From Methanomassiliicoccaceae archaeon UBA370 (GTDB lineage: Archaea > Thermoplasmatota > Thermoplasmata > Methanomassiliicoccales > Methanomethylophilaceae): a stretch of 64,000 nt of DNA. The DNA lies in the NCBI GenBank assembly GCA_002505345.1, contig DAUY01000013.1, positions 1 through 64,000 on the forward strand. The letters are read 5' to 3'. The notes beneath the pieces are model-generated. The model was not told the origin of the DNA and did not search any database. It saw only the letters and a program-made list of their open reading frames with translations. Positions 51,484-59,121 of the stretch are shown piece by piece (within the stretch, counting starts at the first letter, position 1; the number at the start of each line of letters is the position of its first letter). The position numbers and the translations under genes were made by a program.

Positions 51484-51624
51484 ATGATACCTTGGGTCCT
51501 CCTGATCTTGTTGTGCGCCGTTGGGTCTGCTTCTATCGTTGCCCTTGTTACATGCGATGAGGTCGGTTGCGAGGAAGAGGACGCAATGCCGTCAACCGAT
51601 TCCATCTCATGCCTTCCACACTAG
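51484..51624 (+). CDS. Candidate small exported/membrane peptide (46 aa)
   Basis: ATG to TAG. The N-terminus is a hydrophobic helix (WVLLILLCAVGSASIVALV) that could be a signal peptide or membrane anchor, followed by an acidic, Cys-containing tail (TCDEVGCEEEDA). An in-frame GTG at 51451 could extend it by 11 residues; a TATA-like element lies about 20-25 nt before that GTG. It ends in TAG, the rarest stop here. There is no family match and evidence is composition only. Confidence 0.35.
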   Translation: MIPWVLLILLCAVGSASIVALVTCDEVGCEEEDAMPSTDSISCLPH

Positions 51625-51706
51625 GCGGTGGATGCGGGGCCCGCCCGTGGCTGCGAAACGGCATGCGTGCCGTCCTATCCGTCCGATGGTGAGGTCAGAG
51701 GGACAT

Positions 51707-54031
51707 CTATATCGGTTCTGCACCGGCCTGCTTCATGAAGCCGCAGGTCTCCCGGTCGCAGGTGAAGAAGACGATCTGCATGTCCTTGGCCGCCTCCGAG
51801 AGCGCACGGCATGCTCCACGCTTCCTTTCCGAGTCGAAGACCAGCAGGACGTCGTCCAGGAGTATCGGCAGCTTTTCCTCCGAAAGCTCCTTCGCCACCG
51901 CAAGCTTAAGGGACAGACATACCTGCCCGGCGAGCCCGGAGCTCCATTGCCCCTTGGCCTTCACCTCGGTCCCTCCGCGTATCGAGACGTCCTTGGTACG
52001 GGGGTTGCTCTCCATGCGGTAAAGGCCCCCCGTCATCATTTCCAGGTATCTGTCTGCGGTCTGTATGACCTGCGGTTGCATGTTTTCGTAGATGTCGTCG
52101 CATGCCGTGTCGGCAATGTACCTCTCCAAAGAGAGCACGCCCCATCTCCTTATTTCCGAGTCCAGCTCGGCGCGGAGGGAGCTTCTTGCGTCCAACAGGC
52201 GCTCGGTATCCGCGTCCTTGAGTATGGCCTCTTTCTGACCGATTATCTTTCCCAGCTCCCTCTGTTTTTCTTCGATCTCCTCGGCAGGGTCGTCGGGAGG
52301 CAGGGGTGCTTCCGAACCGGTGTCGATGCCTGCCGAACCCATTATATTTCTGATGCTCTCCATCTTATTTCGGGTCTCGTCCCTTTTCTTCTTCAGAGCG
52401 ACGATCCTTTCGAGTTCTTCTGCGGACCCGTAGGGTTCGAGATATCCTTCCAGGGCGCTTTTTGCCATCCGATGTCCGGAGCCCGCTTCATCCGCCGTTG
52501 TTTTCGCTTCGGATATTGCGGAAGATATCGTGATCAGCGCATTGAGTCTGCGAACGTCCGATTCGAACGAGGCCCGTCCGATCCCGGCTTCGGACGAGAC
52601 GGATTCCAGCTCCGATTCGAGTCTTGCGATCTCGCTTCTCATGTCGCTCGCGCGTCGGAGCTCCGAGTCGCGTTTCTGTTCAAGGGCCCTTATACTGTCG
52701 ATTTTTTCGCAAAGCCCGGCCACTTCTTCTCTCCGTGTATCTCCGGGGAATCCGCGGGATGCGATGAAATCCGAAAAGCCGTCCTCCGGAACCCTCTTCG
52801 GGAGCACGAAATAGATGGCGGCCAGCGCAGAAACCGAGGCGGCATAGATATACGGGATCCCGGAGACGAAGGCGGCCATCGCGCAGACGGCGGCCAGCGC
52901 CAAGAGCGCCAGGACGGGGACGTAATTCTTCTTCGGCATTTCCGCAACGGATGCCCTTTCGATCGTCCCGCGTCCGGTATCTGCATTCCTGACGGTCTCG
53001 GGGTTCAACCTGCTCCCCATCAGCGCGGCGACCTCCCCTCCCAGCCGGGAGGCGGAACCGTCGGCTACCTCCACAGCCGACGTCGCAGACAGGTACGAGC
53101 CTATGCTCTCGTTAAGGGACCTGATCTTCTCCTCGTTCCGCATCACGGCGGCCGGAGAGGCGCCCCCCATCTCCCTGACGAGGGATGCCAGCTTTTCATC
53201 TGCACCCTCCATTCTTTTACGCGATGCAACTTCGGAACCCGCCAGCTCCCTGTACCTCTCCATCCCCTCCGGCGGGGCCCTGTCCGCATCCGCCATGCCG
53301 TCGAGGCTCATCTCCAGCTCGCCGTACTCTTTCAGGTTCCCCTCTTGTTTTTCGTACGCATCGATGTTGGCCCTGACGGCGTCGGCCTCCGCCTTCTTAT
53401 CTTTGAGCGCCGACAGTTCCGCGTTGATCCGGGCCTCGGCGCTCGCCAGTCTTTCGTACTCGGGACCCTTGGACCGGGCGGCCTTGATCGCCTCGCCGTT
53501 CTCGCTGATGTCGTCGAACAGTTTGCCTATGCCCTTGACCGCGGTCATCTTCTCGGGCCTCAGGAGATCCTCCATCCCTACGTTGATGGATTCCGATATA
53601 TGCGGCATGTTCTCGCCGCCCGGTACCGTGAGGAACCTCCTTTTGATGTCTCCCGACTCGACCGCGTCCGTGTCTATGAGGTCCTCCGGGCCCATGGCGT
53701 ATACGCTGCGGTAAATGTCGGGGTCGACGCCGGAGATATCCGACGGAAGCAACCCTATGCTGGAAACGATCTTGCTCCCGCTCCTGGTGACCGTGAATCT
53801 TTTTCCCGTATCGGTGACGCAGTCGATCTCCCCGGAGTCGGAGTTGGAAGTCTGCGGGTAGACGTTCTTGCGCTTCCCGGTCTTGAAGAGCGTGGTCCTC
53901 ACAAACTCCTTCAGAGTGGTCTTTCCGCTTTCGTTCTCGCCGTAGCAGACTGTGAGCCCCGGCGATATCGGACCGTAATCCTTGTTGACGGCCTTTCCGA
54001 ACAGACGGATGCGAACCGCCTCGATTATCAT
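51707..54031 (-). CDS. SbcF/YhaN-like SMC-type ATPase with membrane hairpin
   Basis: A 774-residue ABC/SMC-like ATPase. Walker A is GENESGKTT (31-39) and Walker B is LPILLDDVLLVFD near 728-740. Long coiled-coil arms flank two adjacent membrane helices (about 369-389 and 392-411) in place of the zinc hook found in Rad50/SbcC. This layout matches bacterial YhaN (SbcF), which pairs with a Mre11-like nuclease. It overlaps the nuclease gene by 4 nt (ATGA). The stop is TAG, with an in-frame TGA four codons beyond, the only TAG among confident genes here. A DNA-end-processing complex tethered to the membrane is inferred. Confidence 0.83.
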   Translation of the reverse strand: MIIEAVRIRLFGKAVNKDYGPISPGLTVCYGENESGKTTLKEFVRTTLFKTGKRKNVYPQTSNSDSGEIDCVTDTGKRFTVTRSGSKIVSSIGLLPSDISGVDPDIYRSVYAMGPEDLIDTDAVESGDIKRRFLTVPGGENMPHISESINVGMEDLLRPEKMTAVKGIGKLFDDISENGEAIKAARSKGPEYERLASAEARINAELSALKDKKAEADAVRANIDAYEKQEGNLKEYGELEMSLDGMADADRAPPEGMERYRELAGSEVASRKRMEGADEKLASLVREMGGASPAAVMRNEEKIRSLNESIGSYLSATSAVEVADGSASRLGGEVAALMGSRLNPETVRNADTGRGTIERASVAEMPKKNYVPVLALLALAAVCAMAAFVSGIPYIYAASVSALAAIYFVLPKRVPEDGFSDFIASRGFPGDTRREEVAGLCEKIDSIRALEQKRDSELRRASDMRSEIARLESELESVSSEAGIGRASFESDVRRLNALITISSAISEAKTTADEAGSGHRMAKSALEGYLEPYGSAEELERIVALKKKRDETRNKMESIRNIMGSAGIDTGSEAPLPPDDPAEEIEEKQRELGKIIGQKEAILKDADTERLLDARSSLRAELDSEIRRWGVLSLERYIADTACDDIYENMQPQVIQTADRYLEMMTGGLYRMESNPRTKDVSIRGGTEVKAKGQWSSGLAGQVCLSLKLAVAKELSEEKLPILLDDVLLVFDSERKRGACRALSEAAKDMQIVFFTCDRETCGFMKQAGAEPI

Positions 54032-55215
54032 TCCGAAGCCTCCGAGAAACGCTCCAGGAGTCTGACCCTCGCATCGCCGACGAGGTTCCTGAGCTCCTCG
54101 TCGCTCATGGATTCAAAATATTTCTGCAGATATTTTTTCGAGGTCGCGGTGCTGCATATGGCCCCGATCAGACGGTCTCTTTCCATCATCATGACCGAAT
54201 CTGCCACCGACGCGACCTTCGACACAAGGTCTTTCCCCCCTGCAGACGGCACGCTTTCCGGTTTCGAAAAGACCTCCATGTCCGCCACCGTTCCCGCCGA
54301 CCTGTCCTGTATCGCCTTCAAAATTTCGTCGGGTTCGGACCGGATCATGTTGTCCAGCGCTCCGCGCCCTCTCACGGCGATTCTGACGACGGAGTTCTTT
54401 TTAATCCTGGAGGAAACGCTGTCGATGAAAGAGGGGAGGTCGTGTCCGGTTATATCGGCGTCTATCCTTTCCCAGACGATCTCCTGCGTCGGCACGAAAC
54501 GAAGTTCCTTGACGGTGTCCGAGACCACAGTGACGACATACGCCCCCTTCTCTCCCGACTCCTTTATGCTCCTGCCCTGCGTGTTCCCGGGATACACCAC
54601 ATACGGCCTTTCGTGAAGCACTGCGCGTCTGTGTATGTGGCCCAGTGCCCAGTAGTCGATGTCCTTCCCTATCATGTCCGCGAGCCTGGCGGGGGCGTAT
54701 GCGGAGGCATCGCTGGAATCCACGTCGCAATGGACGCATCCCACCGTGAAAACGTCCTTGCTTCCTTCGAGCTTTATCGCCAGGTCCTCGCCGGTGTTCC
54801 TCGATGTGAAGCTGATGCCCGAAATCTCGACCTTGTCTCCGTTCTTCAGATCCAGCATGAATCGCTCGGGCCCGCCGCCGAACTCGCGGACGTTAGGAGG
54901 AAGGGGGATGTCGTCCTCCCAGCTGGTGGTATGGTCGTGGTTGCCCCATGCTATATAGCATGGAATGTCCAGCCTTCCAAGGATCTCGGCGAAGCGGAAC
55001 CTGGTCCTCGGCGTGATGTTCTCCTTGTCGAATATGTCTCCGGATATGACCATGAAATCGGCATTTTCTGAACGGGCAAGGTCGGCAATTTTGCGGAAAG
55101 ACGAGAATGTGGATTCCGTCATCCTCTTGGCAAGGTCCATGTCCCTGGACCTGATCCCCGCGAACCTGCTGCCCAGATGCAGATCGGCGCAGTGTATGAA
55201 TTTGAAGTCTGACAT
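54028..55215 (-). CDS. Mre11/SbcD-like (SbcE/YhaO-type) metallophosphoesterase
   Basis: A 395-residue calcineurin-like phosphoesterase. The metal ligands are seen in order: CADLHLG (Asp11, His13), ISGDIFD, AWGNHDH, CVHCD and LGHIH. A C-terminal region (about 290-395) is helical and probably binds the partner. The start at 55215 gives the classical MSDFKFIHCADLHLG N-terminus. Its translational coupling to the SMC-like ATPase indicates a nuclease-ATPase complex for DNA breaks or hairpins. It is divergent from the cobQ pair. Confidence 0.88.
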   Translation of the reverse strand: MSDFKFIHCADLHLGSRFAGIRSRDMDLAKRMTESTFSSFRKIADLARSENADFMVISGDIFDKENITPRTRFRFAEILGRLDIPCYIAWGNHDHTTSWEDDIPLPPNVREFGGGPERFMLDLKNGDKVEISGISFTSRNTGEDLAIKLEGSKDVFTVGCVHCDVDSSDASAYAPARLADMIGKDIDYWALGHIHRRAVLHERPYVVYPGNTQGRSIKESGEKGAYVVTVVSDTVKELRFVPTQEIVWERIDADITGHDLPSFIDSVSSRIKKNSVVRIAVRGRGALDNMIRSEPDEILKAIQDRSAGTVADMEVFSKPESVPSAGGKDLVSKVASVADSVMMMERDRLIGAICSTATSKKYLQKYFESMSDEELRNLVGDARVRLLERFSEASE

Positions 55216-55301
55216 GGCCGTGGTAATGGCACGGTGATTTATGTAGGGTGCCCCGGGTACACCGAAATGACCGAAAGTGGACCGGGCCCGCCCTACCTCC
55301 A

Positions 55302-55310
55302 AATATTATA
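55302..55310 (+). promoter_or_regulatory. TATA box of the cobQ pair
   Basis: An AATATTATA core lies about 33 nt before the ATG at 55339. The following GGTAATACC is a small palindrome that may be a regulator site. Confidence 0.4.
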
Positions 55311-55338
55311 TTGGTAATACCATCCAACCGGGAGAGCA

Positions 55339-57147
55339 ATGGACTGTATCAGGAAAAAGGTGGAAGAAGAGGTCAAGAGGGGGACGGTCGGTCCAGACCA
55401 AAGCTGCCCCTATCATCCGAGCCATTTCATCGGCCAGGACTGCACGTTCTGCTTCTGCCCTTTCTATCCGTGCGAGGACGAAAAACTCGGCAAGTTCATC
55501 GGTTCCAAGCGTGGCAAGCAGGTGTGGGACTGCTCCGACTGCCTCTTCATCCACCGGAAGGAGGTCGTCGGCTTCGTCATGGAAGAGATCAGGCGCTCCG
55601 GGTTCGGGGAATGCGGCGACGAGAGGATGGCAGAGATATTTTTCGACGCGAAGGAGAGGTTCTGGCGCAGAGGCAGGCCGGTCATGGTCCTGGGCGCCAC
55701 TTCGGACGCCGGCAAGTCTGTGACGGTGGCCGCCATGTGCAGGATATTCCATAGGAGAGGTTTCATCACGGCTCCGTTCAAATCGCAGAACATGAGCCTT
55801 AACTCGAAGGTCACCAGGACGGGTTCCGAGATCGCCATGATACAGGCCCTCCAGGCGCAGGCCGCAGGCCTGAAGAACACGGACTACCATATGAACCCGA
55901 TACTGATGAAGCCCAAAGGCGACATGGTATCGCAGGTGGTGGTGGAGGGGAAGCCCCTGGGAGATTACGACGTCCGGTCCTATTATTCCGATTTCGTCCC
56001 GGGACCGGGCAGGGATGCGGTAAGAAGGAACATAGACTTCCTCCTCGACAGGTACGACATAGTCGTCATGGAGGGCGCCGGGTCCCCGGCCGAGATCAAC
56101 ATCTACGATTCGGACATTGCCAACATGCAGGCCGCGGAGATCGCGGATGCGGATTGCGTCCTGGTCGTCAATGCGGAATGGGGAGGGGCCTTCGCATACG
56201 CGCTCGGCACGGTCGAGCTCATCCCGGAGAAGGACAGGGGACGGATCAAAGGCATAATAATCAACAACGTCAGAGGAGACGTGGAGAAGATGAGGCCGGG
56301 TGCGGAGGAGCTGGAGAAGATGCTGGGCATACCTGTGCTGGGAATCGTCCCGCATGCGGACGTGAAGCTTCCCAGCGAGGACTCGGAGAGCTTCCGCGGC
56401 TCGCGGACCGTGGGCGCGGGCTCCGTGCGCGTGGCGGTGGTCAAATTCCCGCGCATATCCAACTTCACCGATATGGACCCGCTGTTCCTTGAGGACACGG
56501 CAGTCGTCTTCGCCGACAGGCCCGAGGAGTTCGAAGGTGCGGACGCCATCGTGCTCCCCGGCACCAAGAACACTATTTCAGACCTTGAATGGATGAAAGA
56601 GAACGGCATTGCAGCTAAGATATCGTCCATGAAGGGCAAGATACCGATCATCGGGCTCTGCGGCGGATACCAGATGATGGGATCGAAGCTGTCCGACCCC
56701 AACGGGATCGAGGGCGGGAGCCCGTCTGAGATCGATGGTCTGGGATTCTTCGAGAACGTCACAAGGTGGGAAGTATACGACAAATGCGTGAGGCAGGCAC
56801 GGGGCGAGATAATCGCCACAGGCGGCGACGTTACGGGGTACGAGATACACATGGGCGAGACGGACGTCAGAGAAAAGCCGCTGTTCTCTCTGGAGCGTTT
56901 CCCGGGCACCGTCGAAGAGGGTTCCCTGAGGGAGGAAGAGATGCTGTTCGGAACATATCTGCACGGGGTTTTCGATACCCAGGACTTCAGGAGATATTTC
57001 CTCTCATTTGTCAAAGGCGGCCGTCCGGTCGCCGAAAGCGTAGATTACCAGGAATATGTGGACATAAACCTGGACAAGCTGGCCGACGTGTTCGAGGAGG
57101 CTCTGGACATGGACAGGATGATGGAGATCGTGGGAGCGGTAAGATGA
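55339..57147 (+). CDS. cobQ: Cobyric acid synthase with fused cysteine-rich domain
   Basis: A 602-residue protein. Residues about 20-95 form the cysteine-rich small domain (CPYHP, CTFCFCPFYPC, CSDCLFIH) seen next to cobamide genes in archaea. The CobQ synthetase domain follows with P-loop LGATSDAGKS (118-127), then the class I glutaminase domain with nucleophile Cys441 (LCGGYQ) and His542 (YLHGVF). CobQ amidates adenosylcobyrinic acid a,c-diamide at four side chains. The fusion probably couples metal or corrinoid handling to amidation. It overlaps a second CobQ-like gene by 4 nt. Confidence 0.93.
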   Translation: MDCIRKKVEEEVKRGTVGPDQSCPYHPSHFIGQDCTFCFCPFYPCEDEKLGKFIGSKRGKQVWDCSDCLFIHRKEVVGFVMEEIRRSGFGECGDERMAEIFFDAKERFWRRGRPVMVLGATSDAGKSVTVAAMCRIFHRRGFITAPFKSQNMSLNSKVTRTGSEIAMIQALQAQAAGLKNTDYHMNPILMKPKGDMVSQVVVEGKPLGDYDVRSYYSDFVPGPGRDAVRRNIDFLLDRYDIVVMEGAGSPAEINIYDSDIANMQAAEIADADCVLVVNAEWGGAFAYALGTVELIPEKDRGRIKGIIINNVRGDVEKMRPGAEELEKMLGIPVLGIVPHADVKLPSEDSESFRGSRTVGAGSVRVAVVKFPRISNFTDMDPLFLEDTAVVFADRPEEFEGADAIVLPGTKNTISDLEWMKENGIAAKISSMKGKIPIIGLCGGYQMMGSKLSDPNGIEGGSPSEIDGLGFFENVTRWEVYDKCVRQARGEIIATGGDVTGYEIHMGETDVREKPLFSLERFPGTVEEGSLREEEMLFGTYLHGVFDTQDFRRYFLSFVKGGRPVAESVDYQEYVDINLDKLADVFEEALDMDRMMEIVGAVR

Positions 57148-57977
57148 AGGTGCTTTTCCTGGGTACGGCCTCGGGGGCGGGCAAGACCACCGTCACGGCG
57201 ATGTACTGCAGATATCTGGCCCGCAGAGGTGTCCGCGTCGCGCCGTTCAAGGCTTCCAACCTCTCGCTGAACTCGTATGCAACCTCCGAGGGAGGAGAGA
57301 TAGGCATCGGGCAGGCATTCCAGGCGCTGGCCGCCGGAATAGTCCCGGTCACAGACATGAACCCCATACTGCTGAAGCCGGGAGGCGGAGGCAGGATGCA
57401 GGTCGTCCTGAACGGGAAGCCCTGTTCCGATGTGACGGAGGGCAGGCCGATGGACATCGCCAAGGCCACTTCGGAGGCGTGCAAGGCCTACGACAGGCTC
57501 AGGGAGAGGTTCGACGCCGTGGTATGCGAAGGCTCGGGATCTCCGGCAGAGATAAATCTCAGGGACAGGGACATCGCCAACATCGGGATGATGCGCGAAA
57601 GGAACATCCCCGCGGTGCTGGTGGGGGACATAGAGAGGGGAGGGGTCTTCGCGGCCCTGTACGGAACATGGAAGCTTGTGCCCGAGGAACAGCGCGGACT
57701 GTTGAAGGGATTCATGATCAACCGTTTCCGCGGAGATCCGACGATACTCGGCAGCGGCATCGCCCGCATAGAAGAGATCACAGGAATGAAGTGCCTGGGG
57801 GTGCTGCCTTACGCAGACCTGAGGTTCCCGGAGGAGGACTCGCTGTCCGACTCCCGGGGAAAAATGTCCGGAAAAGACGTAAGCTCCGCATTCCTCGACA
57901 ATCTGGACTCCCTGATCGGCGAGGCGGAGCGTTCCGGTTTCGATTTCGAAGCGCTGGACGCGATCGCGGAAGAATGA
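57144..57977 (+). CDS. CobQ paralogue lacking the glutaminase domain
   Basis: A 277-residue protein equivalent only to the synthetase half of CobQ. P-loop GTASGAGKT is at 7-15; PFKASNLSLNSYAT and CEGSGSPAEINL are conserved CobQ segments. The GATase domain with its Cys/His is absent, and the ORF ends normally in TGA, so this is not a visible truncation by mutation. It may depend on the upstream protein for ammonia or use free ammonia, or act on a different acid. It is translationally coupled to cobQ (ATGA). Confidence 0.88.
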   Translation: MKVLFLGTASGAGKTTVTAMYCRYLARRGVRVAPFKASNLSLNSYATSEGGEIGIGQAFQALAAGIVPVTDMNPILLKPGGGGRMQVVLNGKPCSDVTEGRPMDIAKATSEACKAYDRLRERFDAVVCEGSGSPAEINLRDRDIANIGMMRERNIPAVLVGDIERGGVFAALYGTWKLVPEEQRGLLKGFMINRFRGDPTILGSGIARIEEITGMKCLGVLPYADLRFPEEDSLSDSRGKMSGKDVSSAFLDNLDSLIGEAERSGFDFEALDAIAEE

Positions 57978-58172
57978 TCATCCGCCGGACGCGACCTTGA
58001 TCGCCCTGATGACCATCCCGTCTTCGAGAGGCGTGTCAGAAGGCACGGGGGTCCCTCCGACCAGGAACAGGAAGGTGTTCGGAAGCAGGCCCATGGACCC
58101 GAAGGCTTCGCCTACGGTCCCCTCGGCGTCCACCAACGTATCCTTTCCGTACATGGAGATCTTAGCGCTCAC
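57978..58172 (-). CDS. ThiS/MoaD-like small sulfur carrier or modifier (64 aa)
   Basis: A ubiquitin-fold protein of 64 residues ending in Ser-Gly-Gly, the diglycine tail needed for adenylation and thiocarboxylation. The size and the strand pattern (KISMYGKDTLVDAE, LPLEDG-type turn near TPLEDGMVIRAI) match ThiS/MoaD/SAMP. It could donate sulfur to the NcsA-type thiolase at 13493, to thiamin or molybdopterin, or be conjugated to proteins. It abuts the CobQ paralogue's stop codon convergently. Confidence 0.85.
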   Translation of the reverse strand: MSAKISMYGKDTLVDAEGTVGEAFGSMGLLPNTFLFLVGGTPVPSDTPLEDGMVIRAIKVASGG

Positions 58173-58217
58173 GGATGCGTATCGGGCGGTTCGGTTGATA
58201 TTTCTTTTGATTGCCGT

Positions 58218-58227
58218 TTTTATAAAA
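58218..58227 (+). promoter_or_regulatory. TATA box of the 90-residue membrane protein gene
   Basis: TTTTATAAAA is centred 25 nt before the ATG at 58247, predicting a leaderless transcript. Confidence 0.5.
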
Positions 58228-58246
58228 CGAATGCTATCGGGCAGCG

Positions 58247-58519
58247 ATGATAACGGCGGTCTCTCTGATGGTCTTCGTCACCGTCTCGTCCGCGTTCATG
58301 GCGACGGGAGACGTTTCGGCTTTCGCTCCCGCCCTTGCACCCTCGGGATTCGCGGCGGCGTTGGACCCCTCCGCGATGACCGTCTCACAGCTTTTAAGAT
58401 ACTATGGCCAGGCGCTCGTTCCCGCCGCCGTCCTATGTGCATTCTCGTATGCTTTGTACAAATTGATAAAGTACGCCCGTTTCAAGGACGGCTTCGAAGA
58501 GGAGGTCCGCCGAAAATGA
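58247..58519 (+). CDS. Small membrane protein (90 aa), unknown function
   Basis: Two hydrophobic segments (about 3-20 and 50-68) flank an Ala/Pro/Ser-rich loop; the C-terminus is charged (KYARFKDGFEEEVRRK). The N-terminal helix could be a signal peptide. The stretch VSSAFMATGDVSA closely resembles VTPAFTATEDVAA at the start of the exported PLD protein (44616). It overlaps the exonuclease gene by 4 nt (ATGA). Family not recognised. Confidence 0.7.
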   Translation: MITAVSLMVFVTVSSAFMATGDVSAFAPALAPSGFAAALDPSAMTVSQLLRYYGQALVPAAVLCAFSYALYKLIKYARFKDGFEEEVRRK

Positions 58520-59121
58520 CCACCCTCGACAACTTCTTCGCCGGGGAGATATACGTGCTCGACACCGAGACCACGGGACTCAAAGGCCATCCTTACGACG
58601 TGATAGTGGACATCGCGGTCTGCAGAGTGGACCTGGACGAAGGAACGGTGGAGCCGGCGTACTCTTCGGTGGTGGGGTATGACACGTCCGAGTGGAACGA
58701 ATACCGCCGGACCGCATGGATATTCGAGAACACGGACATGACGCTCGACATGGTCGATTCGGCGCCTCCCCTCCATGAAGTGGTCTCCGACGTACGCAGA
58801 CTCCTGAAAGGGAGGAGGGTGACCTCTTACAACACGGAATACGACATGGGCAAGTTCCTATACCACGAGCCCTGGAGCATGAAAGGCCTCTTTACCGAGT
58901 GCACGGACATAATGAAGGCCGCCACCCCGATCTGCAAAGTGCCCAGCCAATACTACGGAAGACAGTATCAATACCCCAAACTGGACCTCGCTTACGAAAA
59001 GATAGTAGATGGCGACCCCGCTGGGATAAAAGGAGTGCAGGCCCACAGGGCAATGTCCGATGCGATGGTGGCATCGCATATAATGGTCCGCATGTTCCGC
59101 GACCGGACTTATTCGCCCTGA
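58516..59121 (+). CDS. DnaQ-like 3'-5' exonuclease (DEDDh)
   Basis: A 201-residue exonuclease. ExoI is VLDTETTG (Asp16, Glu18), ExoII is SYNTEYDMGKF (Asp110), and ExoIII is HRAMSDA (His177, Asp182), completing DEDDh. There is no polymerase or helicase domain. It may proofread or degrade RNA/DNA ends. The start overlaps the small membrane protein gene. Its 3' end overlaps the convergent P-type ATPase gene by 13 nt. Confidence 0.9.
   Translation: MTTLDNFFAGEIYVLDTETTGLKGHPYDVIVDIAVCRVDLDEGTVEPAYSSVVGYDTSEWNEYRRTAWIFENTDMTLDMVDSAPPLHEVVSDVRRLLKGRRVTSYNTEYDMGKFLYHEPWSMKGLFTECTDIMKAATPICKVPSQYYGRQYQYPKLDLAYEKIVDGDPAGIKGVQAHRAMSDAMVASHIMVRMFRDRTYSP

Noticed and set aside
51521..54616. 1031-codon open frame on the plus strand
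   Set aside because: It lies wholly antisense to the SbcF/SbcE-like genes, whose conserved Walker and phosphoesterase motifs are clear; its translation is Arg/Gly/His-rich without domains. GC-rich codon bias creates such mirror frames.
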